Below, in pieces: positions 12,533-20,805 of a stretch of DNA of 64,000 nt. The notes under the pieces were generated by a model that was not told the DNA's origin, did not search any database, and worked only from the letters and a program-made list of their open reading frames with translations. This stretch comes from Epiperipatus broadwayi (lineage: Eukaryota; Onychophora; Udeonychophora; Euonychophora; Peripatidae), in contig JAQFVV010006221.1 of assembly GCA_028023455.1 (NCBI GenBank), positions 4,107,166 to 4,171,165 on the forward strand, read 5' to 3'. Each line of letters starts with the position of its first letter. The stretch's first letter is position 1. Made by a program: the position numbers and the translations under genes.

Positions 12533-12864
12533 TTAGAGATATTGAAATACTCGCTCTGACGTTTATGTAAACAAACGCTTGAAGGTGTTTTTGGTATAAC
12601 GCCATCTATAGTCATATATATATATATAATAGGAGTGGTTTAGTCTATATAGGTAAAAGCCAAATATCATTTAGATATTTTCATTTGTAACTGAATCATA
12701 CCAGTGCCAATACACAAATAACCTCAGCATCATCAAGCTAAATGCCTTAAAATTATGTTAGATGTAATGAATCAAAAGCACTTGTTTTATTTTTTGCATT
12801 TACAGATTTGTTCAGCAATGAATGTTAAACATGCTAACTACTATTTTGTTCATTGTCTTGCATT

Positions 12865-12965
12865 TGTAGTCAAGATGTCAGCGCAACTGCCTTGCACTTA
12901 CAGGTAGTTGCCTGGGTTTCAGGTTCGCATCCCTGCCAATGCTATGACACTTAAAAAAAAAAATC
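12865..12965 (+). repeat. tRNA-derived SINE fragment with A-tail
   Basis: A good Pol III B-box, GGTTCGCATCC (12921 onward), sits about 45 bases after an A-box-like TGTCAGCGCAACTG. An A11-12 run follows at 12952. The layout (tRNA-like head, short body, A-tail) is that of a SINE, and the A-box is weak. Confidence 0.45.
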
Positions 12966-13419
12966 TGAACAGTTATAGATAATTACAAATATTCATTTTA
13001 ATAAAGCAAAAGATTTTCTATTCATATAATCTGTTCATTTAGTTTATTTTGATTTAGATTATCTATGAATCGTTTACAAACACTATAAAAATCTAATAGC
13101 AAAATCATTTGTTTTAATACTGTTCTCTCTGTAATTATTGATATTATTTACTTCATCTTTACAAAGAATCAGATCTTTATATATTTTATCTTGAGAATGT
13201 TAAGAACTATTTCTGCTCACTATTTAAGCCTTAATTGAGAAACAGCTATATCCAAATCTATCAAATCATTTGTCTTAGTCATTTATTAATGATTCAATTA
13301 GCTGTCCTGACCAATTTTGGTATATTTAAAGCAAAATAGCAATTGCTTTGTCATATACTGTATTATAGTTTTTTAGCTTTTCATCTAAAATTATATGATA
13401 AAATAATTAGTCTTATCAC

Positions 13420-13565
13420 AGAATATTCTCATTTAAATACGTTACTCAGAATTATTTGATGAATGAAAAGTAAAAATGTATTTGCAAGTTTATTAAAATG
13501 ATTATGTGTCTGCTTACAAATAATTCTAAGTAACACATTTGAGGGAGAATATTCTGTGATATAAT
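13420..13565. repeat. MITE-like inverted repeat
   Basis: TATCACAGAATATTCTC at the left is mirrored by GAGAATATTCTGTGATA at the right. The next blocks (ACTCAGAATTATTT with AAATAATTCTAAGT) also pair. It is short, AT-rich and non-coding, with no hammerhead core. Confidence 0.65.
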
Positions 13566-15037
13566 TATAGGCTTAAATGTTACATATTGTAATCAGTAGT
13601 AAAAGTTGTCTACATGCTTTTGAAATTAGTAATAATTAATCTATGTTTGCCTTTTTTCGTTTTGGATTCAACACTGCTTTTTAAGGTGTGTATATGAAAC
13701 AGATAAGAATTGTTAGATTAATTCATCCACTGCATTTTTATAATTTCTCCACAGCCCAGACTACTTTTGACATATACTATACTTCCTTACCAGGAATTGA
13801 ATAATTAAATGTTTGGTTTGTGAAAAGAAATCGCAGCTTTGCACGTAACAAAGATAAACAGTAGTGGAACAATGAGATTGTGTAAAGAACACTGTTAAAC
13901 AAGTTGAAATAACCAAATCTTGCTATAAATTAGATTTAAATAATAAATATTGATCAGTTTGCTTAGCCAATATCTTATTTTGACTATTTAATGTGTATAA
14001 AGACATGGAAGATAAATAAAAGATAAAAAAACAATTACATGATTAGTCACTCAAAATAAAATAAATAATTGCATAGTTAGTTGGTTGAGATATCATACAG
14101 GGAATGAGCATCCAAGGTGCAGATTCTTCATAACAATATAATTCGTTTTACCAACACAAGATTTTTTAAAACTTTACTCAGCTAAGAATCAATTCAATAA
14201 CCTTCAACTCTTGCGCCAACCACTCTGCCATTGTTCTTAACCACGAGTAATGTTAGATGATAAATATATTTTTAAAATAATACTTTACTAAAATGTTTTA
14301 CTTCATTCTAAGATTAGATTGTATTTTATATAGTACATTCAGTTACATTTTTTTGTATGTCTTAATATACAATTTGTTTGAGGATTTAAAAAAAAAAATC
14401 GTTGATTAATTATAATTACTCTATTATTTATATATATATTTTTCATCCAGTCTAAAATTCATTTTAGACATCTCGATAATAAATCTTATTTATTATCAGA
14501 ATTAATATCATTGCTTTTAATTCTTGATTTAATTCTTTTTTTAGTTTTCGTTTTATATTTTACAGTTAATCATTCATATGGAAGAACTTAGATCGTCAAT
14601 ATCTTCAGGAGCTAATAGCATCCGAGGTTTTTAGAAATTTTTTAAGTGGAGAGTGTGACTTATATTTTCACCATTAAAAACCTCTGTTATAACATTTTTT
14701 TACAGTATTTACTCTTGACTAAATGTATACAGATAAAAATTGAAAATAGTTTTTAAATAGATTCTCCCCTAGCGTTCCAAAGAGAAATATTAAAGAAAAG
14801 ATTATTATTTACTAGATTCAGAAACTGCCAGGTTTTTATGATTTTTCATTATTATTATTTACTGGCTAAAAATAGATATCCATATACCAAGCAGTACTTA
14901 AAAGAGAAAATTATATAACATTACAATACTAGTTATAACAGGCAAAACTCACTATATGTATTGCCACACACAGCAAGCTAGAGTAATCAATGGATGCCAG
15001 AAGGCTTGTGCATAAAATCCCCATCTAGTACCTACTC

Positions 15038-15085
15038 ATCCAATATCCCCTGACTAGTTTCTAGCTTGTGGCCTTCGTCAGTGTG
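15038..15085 (-). ncRNA. Hammerhead ribozyme (family A, left arm)
   Basis: On the minus strand: CUGACGA, stem II GGC/GCU around CACAA (one G.U wobble), GAAA, stem III ACUAGU, C at the cleavage site. Stem I is damaged: the base after the cleavage site is A, and the opposite strand reads CCACA, not CCUCA. Confidence 0.7.
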
Positions 15086-15187
15086 GTGTTTTCAGTTTAA
15101 GACTCATAGTTTTGTAGTTAAGTGGAGATAAAAGGTGGCTGCTGGAGGGTTGCATTAGATCCTAAGATCTAGGTGCAGTGCTCTCAG

Positions 15188-15246
15188 ATCCAAGGTTCCT
15201 CACTGACGAAGGCCACAATCCAGAAACTAGTCTGGGGATATTGGAT
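15188..15246 (+). ncRNA. Hammerhead ribozyme, type I (family A, right arm)
   Basis: CUGACGA is at 15203-15209 and GAAA at 15223-15226. The self-complementary stem III is ACUAGU (15226-15231), with the predicted cleavage after C15232. Stem I pairs CCUCA with UGGGG, then an internal loop GGUU/AUA, then AUCCAA with UUGGAU. Stem II is slightly eroded here (GGC against AUCC); other copies keep GGC/GCC or AGC/GCU. Positions 10.1/11.1 are A.A. It lies in sense orientation in intron 2. Confidence 0.75.
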
Positions 15247-15834
15247 GAATAGGCACTAGATGGGGATTTTATGCACAAGCCTTCTGGCATCCATTGATTA
15301 CTCTAGCTTGCTGTGTGTGGCAATATGTATAGTGAGTTTTGCCTGTTTTAACAACAGCTATACACAAGCATAAGAAGTGGTGGTCATGTGATGTTTATTG
15401 GCTTAATACAATACTAGCTAAAAAAATTACTAAAATTTTTCCACAGCCATGGTTACATCTATTAACAAATAGATCTTTTCAAATGAAATTCAACAAGATA
15501 CATACAACATAATATACTAAACAAACAGCCTTCCTGTGATTCATTTCAAAAACAATTTCTTTTAACATCAAAGGATGTCTTCATGAGATAGATGGTCTCG
15601 GATTCAAGAATATTTATCATCAGAAATTCTTTTATTTGCCTCTTTCATAAAAGATAACCTCTACATTGCCAAATAATATTTTATGACCTGCATTTATCTC
15701 GTGAATATAAAAAGCTTAATTATTATATCTATTTTTAACTCTATTATAAACTTTAGCTTGAATGGCTAGCTAGGTTGTTTGTGACATGGTTACCTGGGAA
15801 AAAATCAAGTAGAATTTGAAAAAAAATATTTTAT

Positions 15835-15905
15835 TCAACAGGGATTCAAACCCAGATCATGAGTATAGCAGGAAGATATATTAATCACTACATATAAGCC
15901 AAAAT
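15835..15905 (-). repeat. tRNA-like sequence, probable SINE head
   Basis: On the minus strand a B-box GGGTTTGAATCC follows, at tRNA-like distance, a D-arm-like TATGTAGTGATTAATAT, and the end runs into T8. The D-arm does not pair well, so this is a decayed tRNA-derived SINE rather than a functional tRNA gene. Confidence 0.4.
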
Positions 15906-17127
15906 TATATATATACTTGCAGACAATATAACTGTTAATCTAAGATATAGTATATGATATCATTCATAGAATAATATGTGAATTAATCTTTTGTTGAATA
16001 AAGTAAAAATGAAGAGAGGATAATAAAATAAGAAGAATAAAGGAAGCAAATAATTTTTTAATAGACAAGTCTCTAATATGAAAATTCATAAGGCATGGGG
16101 AATAACGTTAAATAGTACATTATGGGAATTAAATGTATTTATTTTGCTTTGAACAAAGCAATTGATAATAACTGTGGTAGTAATTAAAAGCATTTATATA
16201 ATTTATATTTATGTTAAAACTTAAAAATTGTCATGGTTTATTCACTTATCATATATAAGAATTTCGTAATGTCATGAGGCACACATTATCTTACAGTTTG
16301 AATATTAGTAAAATTTTAGAAATTGATTTAGATTTCAAGCAAGTTTACTTTATTTTCAAATTGGTAAATGGATATCTAACTACTTTTTAGCTAAAGCATA
16401 AAACAAAACAAAAACTATAAATGATCTCCATATAATATTAAGTCCTCTAAGCTCTTTATTACTATTTTACAATGCTTTTGTTGCAACCCTATGGATTTGG
16501 CAGTGCAATAAGAAAGATAAAGTTATGATCTCCTTCATATGAGACTTGTTTTATGAGTGTTTGCTTTTGTTTTTCAGTTCAATTTAAAGCCTATTTTATA
16601 TTTTACCTATATATGTGTGTGCGTAAAAAATATTTCCATATTTTTTAAGATATTTAATCACACTGCTGTTTAGACACTGATAAAGAAAATAATTCTTTAG
16701 CAATCTCAGAAGCTTATTTATATTTGTAATATTAATGTCTACTTTGATCTATAAACATCTTTTGTTACATCTTAAATACTTTTATTATAATTATATCTTA
16801 TACAGTTAAACTACTATTTCAGTCAGGCTGTTAAATAAAATTATATTTCTAACAAACATTGTTTTACATAGTTGCTTAATTAAAACATATTTCATATCTT
16901 AAAATAAAGTATGATAAGAATTTTAGTGTATATTGAAATCTGATTACTTATGAATTATGAAGAATGAAATTTGAAGCTTAGCACAATTAATAAAAAAATC
17001 AGGCCTTCAAAACCATGACTATAATCCATATTTTAATTATTTTTTTAACATTTGAATGATCATAACTTCTGACTTTAATATATATGTATTTATGTAATAA
17101 ATTGAGAAATGTGTAAATATTTATGAT

Positions 17128-17225
17128 GGTGCCACCTTATGGAGAGTTTAACCTCTGTGTAAACAGCTTATGTAAGCATAAGAAATGGTGGTCATGTGAT
17201 GTTTCGTGGCTGAAATATTTATAAC
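17128..17225 (+). repeat. Family A fragment, right end
   Basis: GGTGCCACCTTATGGAGAGTTT followed by GCATAAGAAATGGTGGTCATGTGATG matches the right terminus of family A. The ribozyme half is missing. Confidence 0.65.
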
Positions 17226-17554
17226 CAATCAAATTTTTCGGATTTATGTCACTCCTTCAAGCGTATAAATATCTTAAACTATTCCTATACATATATATTA
17301 GAAGAAAAACTAATAAGAAAGTTATTGAAAACCTTATTTATAAGTAACATATTAAAAAAAACTTTGTATAAATTTTATAGTAATTGTCTGAAAGTTTGTA
17401 ATGATGGTATATTATAAGATGTGATATGTTGGACCATTTCCATCATTTATGAGTAAATGTTGAATGTATAGAAAATGTTAAATTTTATTTAAACTTTCCA
17501 AATACAAACAACTTTTTAGTAATAACACACAAATAGACAATACAGGTTAGTAAT

Positions 17555-17603
17555 TATACAACATTTCGAGTAGTATTATACTCCATTTTTCTTCAGGTGT
17601 TGC
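17555..17603 (-). ncRNA. Hammerhead-like motif in the left PLE terminal repeat
   Basis: The minus strand reads CUGAAGA, a stem II region ending CUACUC, then GAAA-UGUUGU. The 5' half of stem II has decayed (AAAAUGG), so the hairpin is weak. It is the counterpart of 18472-18516. Confidence 0.45.
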
Positions 17604-17672
17604 TGGCCTATATGCACAATGACAATATTCACTTAGAAGTTGAATTCACACCTTTAGATTCTTGAATATTGA

Positions 17673-17710
17673 ATTTAAGGCAAACGCTCTACCAACTGAG
17701 CTATTCTGTC
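17673..17710 (-). other. tRNA-like A-box in the left PLE arm
   Basis: The minus strand reads AGAATAGCTCAGTTGGTAGA followed by GCGTTTG, an almost perfect tRNA D-arm and Pol III A-box. It is mirrored in the right arm. Confidence 0.6.
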
Positions 17711-17899
17711 AAAGGCAACATATAGTAGAAATTTGATATATTTATATATGAGGGTTGGTTCAAATCCTCCTGAGTCCTCCAATTTTTTTTATTGGTATGG
17801 TAGTGTATCCATACATACCAGGAATTGCGGACAAGTTAAAAAAAATCTGCAGTCAATATAACATTAGAACTATTTTCCAAAGCCATACCACACTTTGAG

Positions 17900-18270
17900 G
17901 AATGCTTACTTCTACTAAACCTAAACTGGAAATGCTGAAGAACAAAAACTGCATCTATGAAATACCATGTGAATGTGGAAGGAAACACCTTGGTGAGACC
18001 TGTCACCCTGTTGAACAGTGATTGAAGAAGCACAAACTAATGGTTAAAAGAGAAAAAACAGATGTGTCTACAATAGCAGATCATGTATGTACTAATGACC
18101 ATATGCTTAAGTGGGAAAATACAAATATATTGGATAAAGCGGAAAAAATGCATAGAAGAAAATTTAAGGAAGCTGCTCATCTGACAATGGTAAACAACCC
18201 TATAAGTCAACCCAGTGTGGCAATACACAATGTATGGAAGCCTATAATTAATCTTGCTCTTAGGAAGAAA
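17900..18270 (+). pseudogene. PLE GIY-YIG endonuclease domain, degenerate
   Basis: Translating + strand frames gives NCIYEIPCECGRKHLGET (GIY-YIG region: two Cys in C-x-C and the GET that starts the helix). After a stop at the end of EQ this continues as LKKHKLMVKREKTDVSTIAD, H-x(5)-H, W-E-NTNILDKAEKMHRRKFKEA and PISQPSVAIHNVW. This order is the C-terminal endonuclease of Penelope-like retroelements. The usual YIGE reads HLGE here, so the second Tyr is lost. An in-frame TGA at about 18019 and the missing RT make it dead. The open part 18022-18357 is the residue of this domain. Confidence 0.8.
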
Positions 18271-18361
18271 AAAAATTACTCTTTAACAAAAAAAATGGAG
18301 GACTCAGGAGGATTTGAACCAACCCTCATATATAAATATATCAAATTTCTACTATAACTTT

Positions 18362-18445
18362 GACAGAATAGCTCAGTTGATAGAGTGTTTGCCTTAAATT
18401 CAATATTCAAGAATCTAAAGGTGCGAATTCAACTTCTAAGCGAAT
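18362..18445 (+). other. tRNA-like head in the right PLE arm
   Basis: ATAGCTCAGTTGATAGAG forms a D-arm (GCTC/GAG) and A-box. A degenerate T-arm AAGGT-GCGAATTC-AACTT follows at about 18418. The spacing is about 40 bases, close to a tRNA. It suggests either a Pol III promoter in the PLE terminal repeat or a SINE whose tail was captured from a PLE. Confidence 0.55.
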
Positions 18446-18471
18446 ATTGTCACTGAGCATATAGGCCAGCA

Positions 18472-18516
18472 ACACCTGAAGAAGAGTGGAGAATAATACT
18501 ACTTGAAACGTTGTGT
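18472..18516 (+). ncRNA. Hammerhead-like motif in the right PLE terminal repeat
   Basis: CUGAAGA is at 18476-18482, with one extra A before a six-pair stem II (GAGUGG 18484-18489 with CUACUU 18499-18504, two G.U). GAAA is at 18505-18508, ACGU (self-complementary stem III) at 18508-18511, U at the cleavage position. Stem I is ACAC/GUGU. The extra A after A9 may prevent normal activity. Hammerheads in PLE terminal repeats are established knowledge. Confidence 0.55.
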
Positions 18517-19103
18517 AATTACTAACCTGTATTGTCTATTTGTGTGTTATTACTAACAAGTTGTTTGTATTTGGAAAGTTTAAATAAAGTTTAAAATTTT
18601 CTATACATTCAACATTCACTCATAGATGATGGAAATAGTCCAACATATCACATCTTAAATTTCATAGTGTCTTATTAATATTCATTTGTCTTTAACAATA
18701 AATATTTATTATTAATTACCCATTAGAGTTATTAATGAAAATATCGTATTTCAGATGTAAGGAACTTTGGTTGTTTGGCACTTACAAATATATGATTTCA
18801 CTAAAAAAGACTTTCCAATTATTTTTTTTATTGCTCTGTCCTTTAATTTACATTCTTTTTAATTGATATATGAATAATCTTCAAATTATGACATCGTTGA
18901 CATTTTTGTTTTCTGCATCTGAGCAATTGAAGTATAAACAGCACGAGTAACAGAAAAAACTGGAATAATTTGATGCCAATCAAATGTTTTTAAGTTTCGA
19001 AAAGCACAATTGTACATCTTTAAAATAGCCATATCTTTTATAAATAATTATCTAAATAAATTATAAATGTTTATCAATTGCATATATGTTTTAATTGTTG
19101 TAG

Positions 19104-19135
19104 ATTATTATTATTATTACAAGCCAGAACATGAG
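19104..19135 (+). CDS. Exon 3, 32-nt micro-exon coding a poly-Tyr run
   Basis: The acceptor is TTGTTGTAG and the donor is GAG|GTAAGT, close to the ideal consensus. The exon is 32 nt, entering in phase 1 and leaving in phase 0. With the G from exon 2 it reads D-YYYYYKPEHE. It continues the acidic Tyr-rich segment, so the two micro-exons together give a block with ten Tyr in about 26 residues. The run of five Tyr codons is TAT TAT TAT TAT TAC, so it could have grown by trinucleotide slippage. Such a short exon would be missed by most gene finders. Support comes from the splice sites and from the phase agreement on both sides. Confidence 0.7.
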
Positions 19136-20029
19136 GTAAGTAGCATATGTAGTATATAATTTGCAATGTTTAAAATTTCTTAAGAATTACTAATAAATTG
19201 TTCAATATAAAAGCTAGATCGATAATAATAAATACATATTTTACGTTGTTAATTCTTATAAAAATTAATCACAAAAATATAATAAAAAATAATATTAGCT
19301 AAATAGAAATTGCAGAATACGATTAAACTATCGTATACATTTTTTAAAAGTATATTATTAAATAAAATGTATTTTAAGACCCTGAAAAGATTATCAATTT
19401 GAAAGACTTCCTATAAAGTTATTAAAAAAATAAACGTAAAAAAGTTATTTCTAATTTTTTTATATGCAGAATTATTTTTATTTTTAAATTTGAAGAATTG
19501 AATTATCTTTTAATATATTACGTATTACTTAATATTAACCATTTTTATTAGTTTATGAATTATTAAATGTAGACTTAAAATAATTTAATATATATATTAT
19601 TTATACAGGAATATATTTATTAGTCTTGTTTTTTAAAGGAATTGGTGTGAAGATCATTTATAACAGCCATTAATATGACCATTCCAAAAAAAAAAGATAG
19701 CAAGATAAAAAACTAATAATAATACAATATCTATATGTTTTGTTATGATATTCAGTGAATCACAAATACATCAGCATACAGGACATGCTGGTCCATTCCA
19801 TTATATGACATTTTAAGTACTAATTTTCTTTTAACTTCTGCATCAATTTTTTTTAAGATTTCAGTACTTTGTTTAGTTTTTCTCATTGTGTTTAAGTTTC
19901 AGCCATATCTTCCCAGTGAAAGCAGTCAAACTTGCATTTTTAGTGTCTTTGAAATAAATTATATAATGTAAAATGGGATCTGCTGCTTCCATAAAAACTG
20001 TCATTAATCTATAAATAGTCAAAATAAAA
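19136..20029. other. AT-rich intron 3 sequence
   Basis: Nothing recognised. The same holds for 20810-23350 in this intron. Confidence 0.5.
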
Positions 20030-20250
20030 GTCATAGATCAATTCATAGATCACATGACCCTATCTCTTAAGCTTGTAAGTTATAAACAGTGAGGATTGCC
20101 AATTCCTCTACAAGCTTTATGATAAATGCTTAGCCAGAGCCAGCACTTAAAATATCTCCGTCAGGAACCCCTCCCCAAACCCCTGACCATGGTTTCGTGC
20201 TTTGGCACTCCTCAGAGAGGTGTCAGGGTAGGTTCAGACAGCACTTATAA
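20030..20250 (-). mobile_element. Family F HHR element
   Basis: One end carries AGATCACATGACCCTATCTC and TTAAGCTTGTAA, the same module as families B and G (TCACATGAC...AAGCTTG). The other end holds the hammerhead on the minus strand. TTTATGATAAATGCTTAGCC is shared with family B. It is non-coding and lies in intron 3, antisense to the gene. Confidence 0.7.
20172..20229 (-). ncRNA. Hammerhead ribozyme, type I, canonical core (family F)
   Basis: On the minus strand: CUGAGGA (20215 down to 20209), stem II GUGC/GCAC with loop CAAA (G-C at 10.1/11.1, fully paired), GAAA, stem III ACCAUGGU (a perfect eight-base palindrome), C at the cleavage site (20185). Stem I pairs CCUCU with AGGGG, then an internal loop, then CCC with GGG. 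All invariant core bases are present. The CCUCN/NGGGG inner stem I is shared with families A, B and G. Confidence 0.85.
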
Positions 20251-20379
20251 AATTGTTTAAAATGCAACAATAAATACAATGCAATGATTTTTGTGGTGGT
20301 AAAAATTTATATGTGCTTGGCTCAAACTGAAGAGAACTGATTATTATACTTTTTCCCAATATTTTCATGGATTGAATAT

Positions 20380-20510
20380 ATTGTTGTATATATGGATTGT
20401 TGTCATAATAAAGAATAGAAATGAGGACATAATATACATGTAAATAGAAATAAATTTTAACCTTTGATATTATAAAGAAATTATCAATTATTACCAATTG
20501 ACAATTCCTG
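20380..20510 (+). repeat. Dispersed repeat H, copy 1
   Basis: GGATTGTTGTCATAATAAAG, then CATGTAAATAGAAATAAA and AAATTATCAATTA, recurs at 20705-20805 and 51330-51415 (see the foldback there). It is short, non-coding and diverged. Confidence 0.55.
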
Positions 20511-20704
20511 AGGCTAAACCAGTTTTTATAAACCTTTAATAGTCCTTTTGTTGGAGTTTTTTTGTTAAAGCAAAAGAGTTTCTCTTTTACTTCAAACCCA
20601 AGTTCTTGTAAGGAATGAGAATGTGAAAGAATAGTATGTTTCTTGACTTCTGCAGATATTTTTTAACTTCTCTAGAGAGTTGTATATGTTAAATTAAATA
20701 TTTC

Positions 20705-20805
20705 TATGGATTGTTATTGTAATAAAAAATAGATGTGAGGAGATAATATTCATGTAAATAGAGATAACTTTTTAAACTTGTTACCGAGAAATTATCAATA
20801 ACTAT
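20705..20805 (+). repeat. Dispersed repeat H, copy 2
   Basis: GGATTGTTATTGTAATAAAA, CATGTAAATAGAGATAAC and GAAATTATCAATAACTA match copy 1 in order and spacing. Confidence 0.55.

Larger units (their letters stand above)
10812..12627. mobile_element. Family C HHR array: tandem units turned into a 1.8-kb palindrome
   Basis: Two forward units of about 393 bases (from 10823 and 11177/11222) and a truncated third (from 11616) are followed, across a centre near 11742, by reverse-complement copies. Two of these are short units of about 197 bases (starting 11749 and 11946), followed by a longer one from 12143 that runs to 12620. TATATA repeats flank both ends. The unit starts with AAAAACACAAGTTAAAAACTTG and holds a hammerhead. 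The short units keep the head and drop the ribozyme half. Minus-strand ORFs of about 90 codons in the short units are by-products of repetition. The head-to-tail, near-identical units are what rolling-circle or multimer-derived retrozymes would give. Confidence 0.85.
14933..15406. mobile_element. Family A foldback HHR element with 11-bp target duplication
   Basis: Two arms of about 150-200 bases face each other around a 100-base centre: left AACAGGCAAAACTCAC...GCCTTCGTCAG, right CTGACGAAGGCC...GTGAGTTTTGCCTGTT. Each arm carries a hammerhead, left on the minus strand and right on the plus strand. The identical 11-mer TACAATACTAG stands directly outside both ends (14922-14932 and 15407-15417), a clear target-site duplication. 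The right end carries GGTGGTCATGTGATG. There is no coding capacity, so it must be mobilised in trans. Confidence 0.9.
17415..18660. mobile_element. Penelope-like element remnant with inverted terminal repeats
   Basis: Arms of about 375 bases (17415-17800 and about 18285-18660) are reverse complements, for example GATGTGATATGTTGGACCAT at 17420 against its complement near 18640. Between them lies a decayed GIY-YIG endonuclease region. PLEs are known for pseudo-LTRs that may be inverted and that can hold hammerheads. Both fit: each arm has a hammerhead-like core and, unusually, a tRNA-like A/B-box head. The element is 5'-truncated: no reverse transcriptase is left. Confidence 0.8.

Noticed and set aside
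17673-18445. Functional tRNA genes
   Set aside because: The A-box is good, but the anticodon arm does not fold and both copies sit in mirrored PLE repeats.
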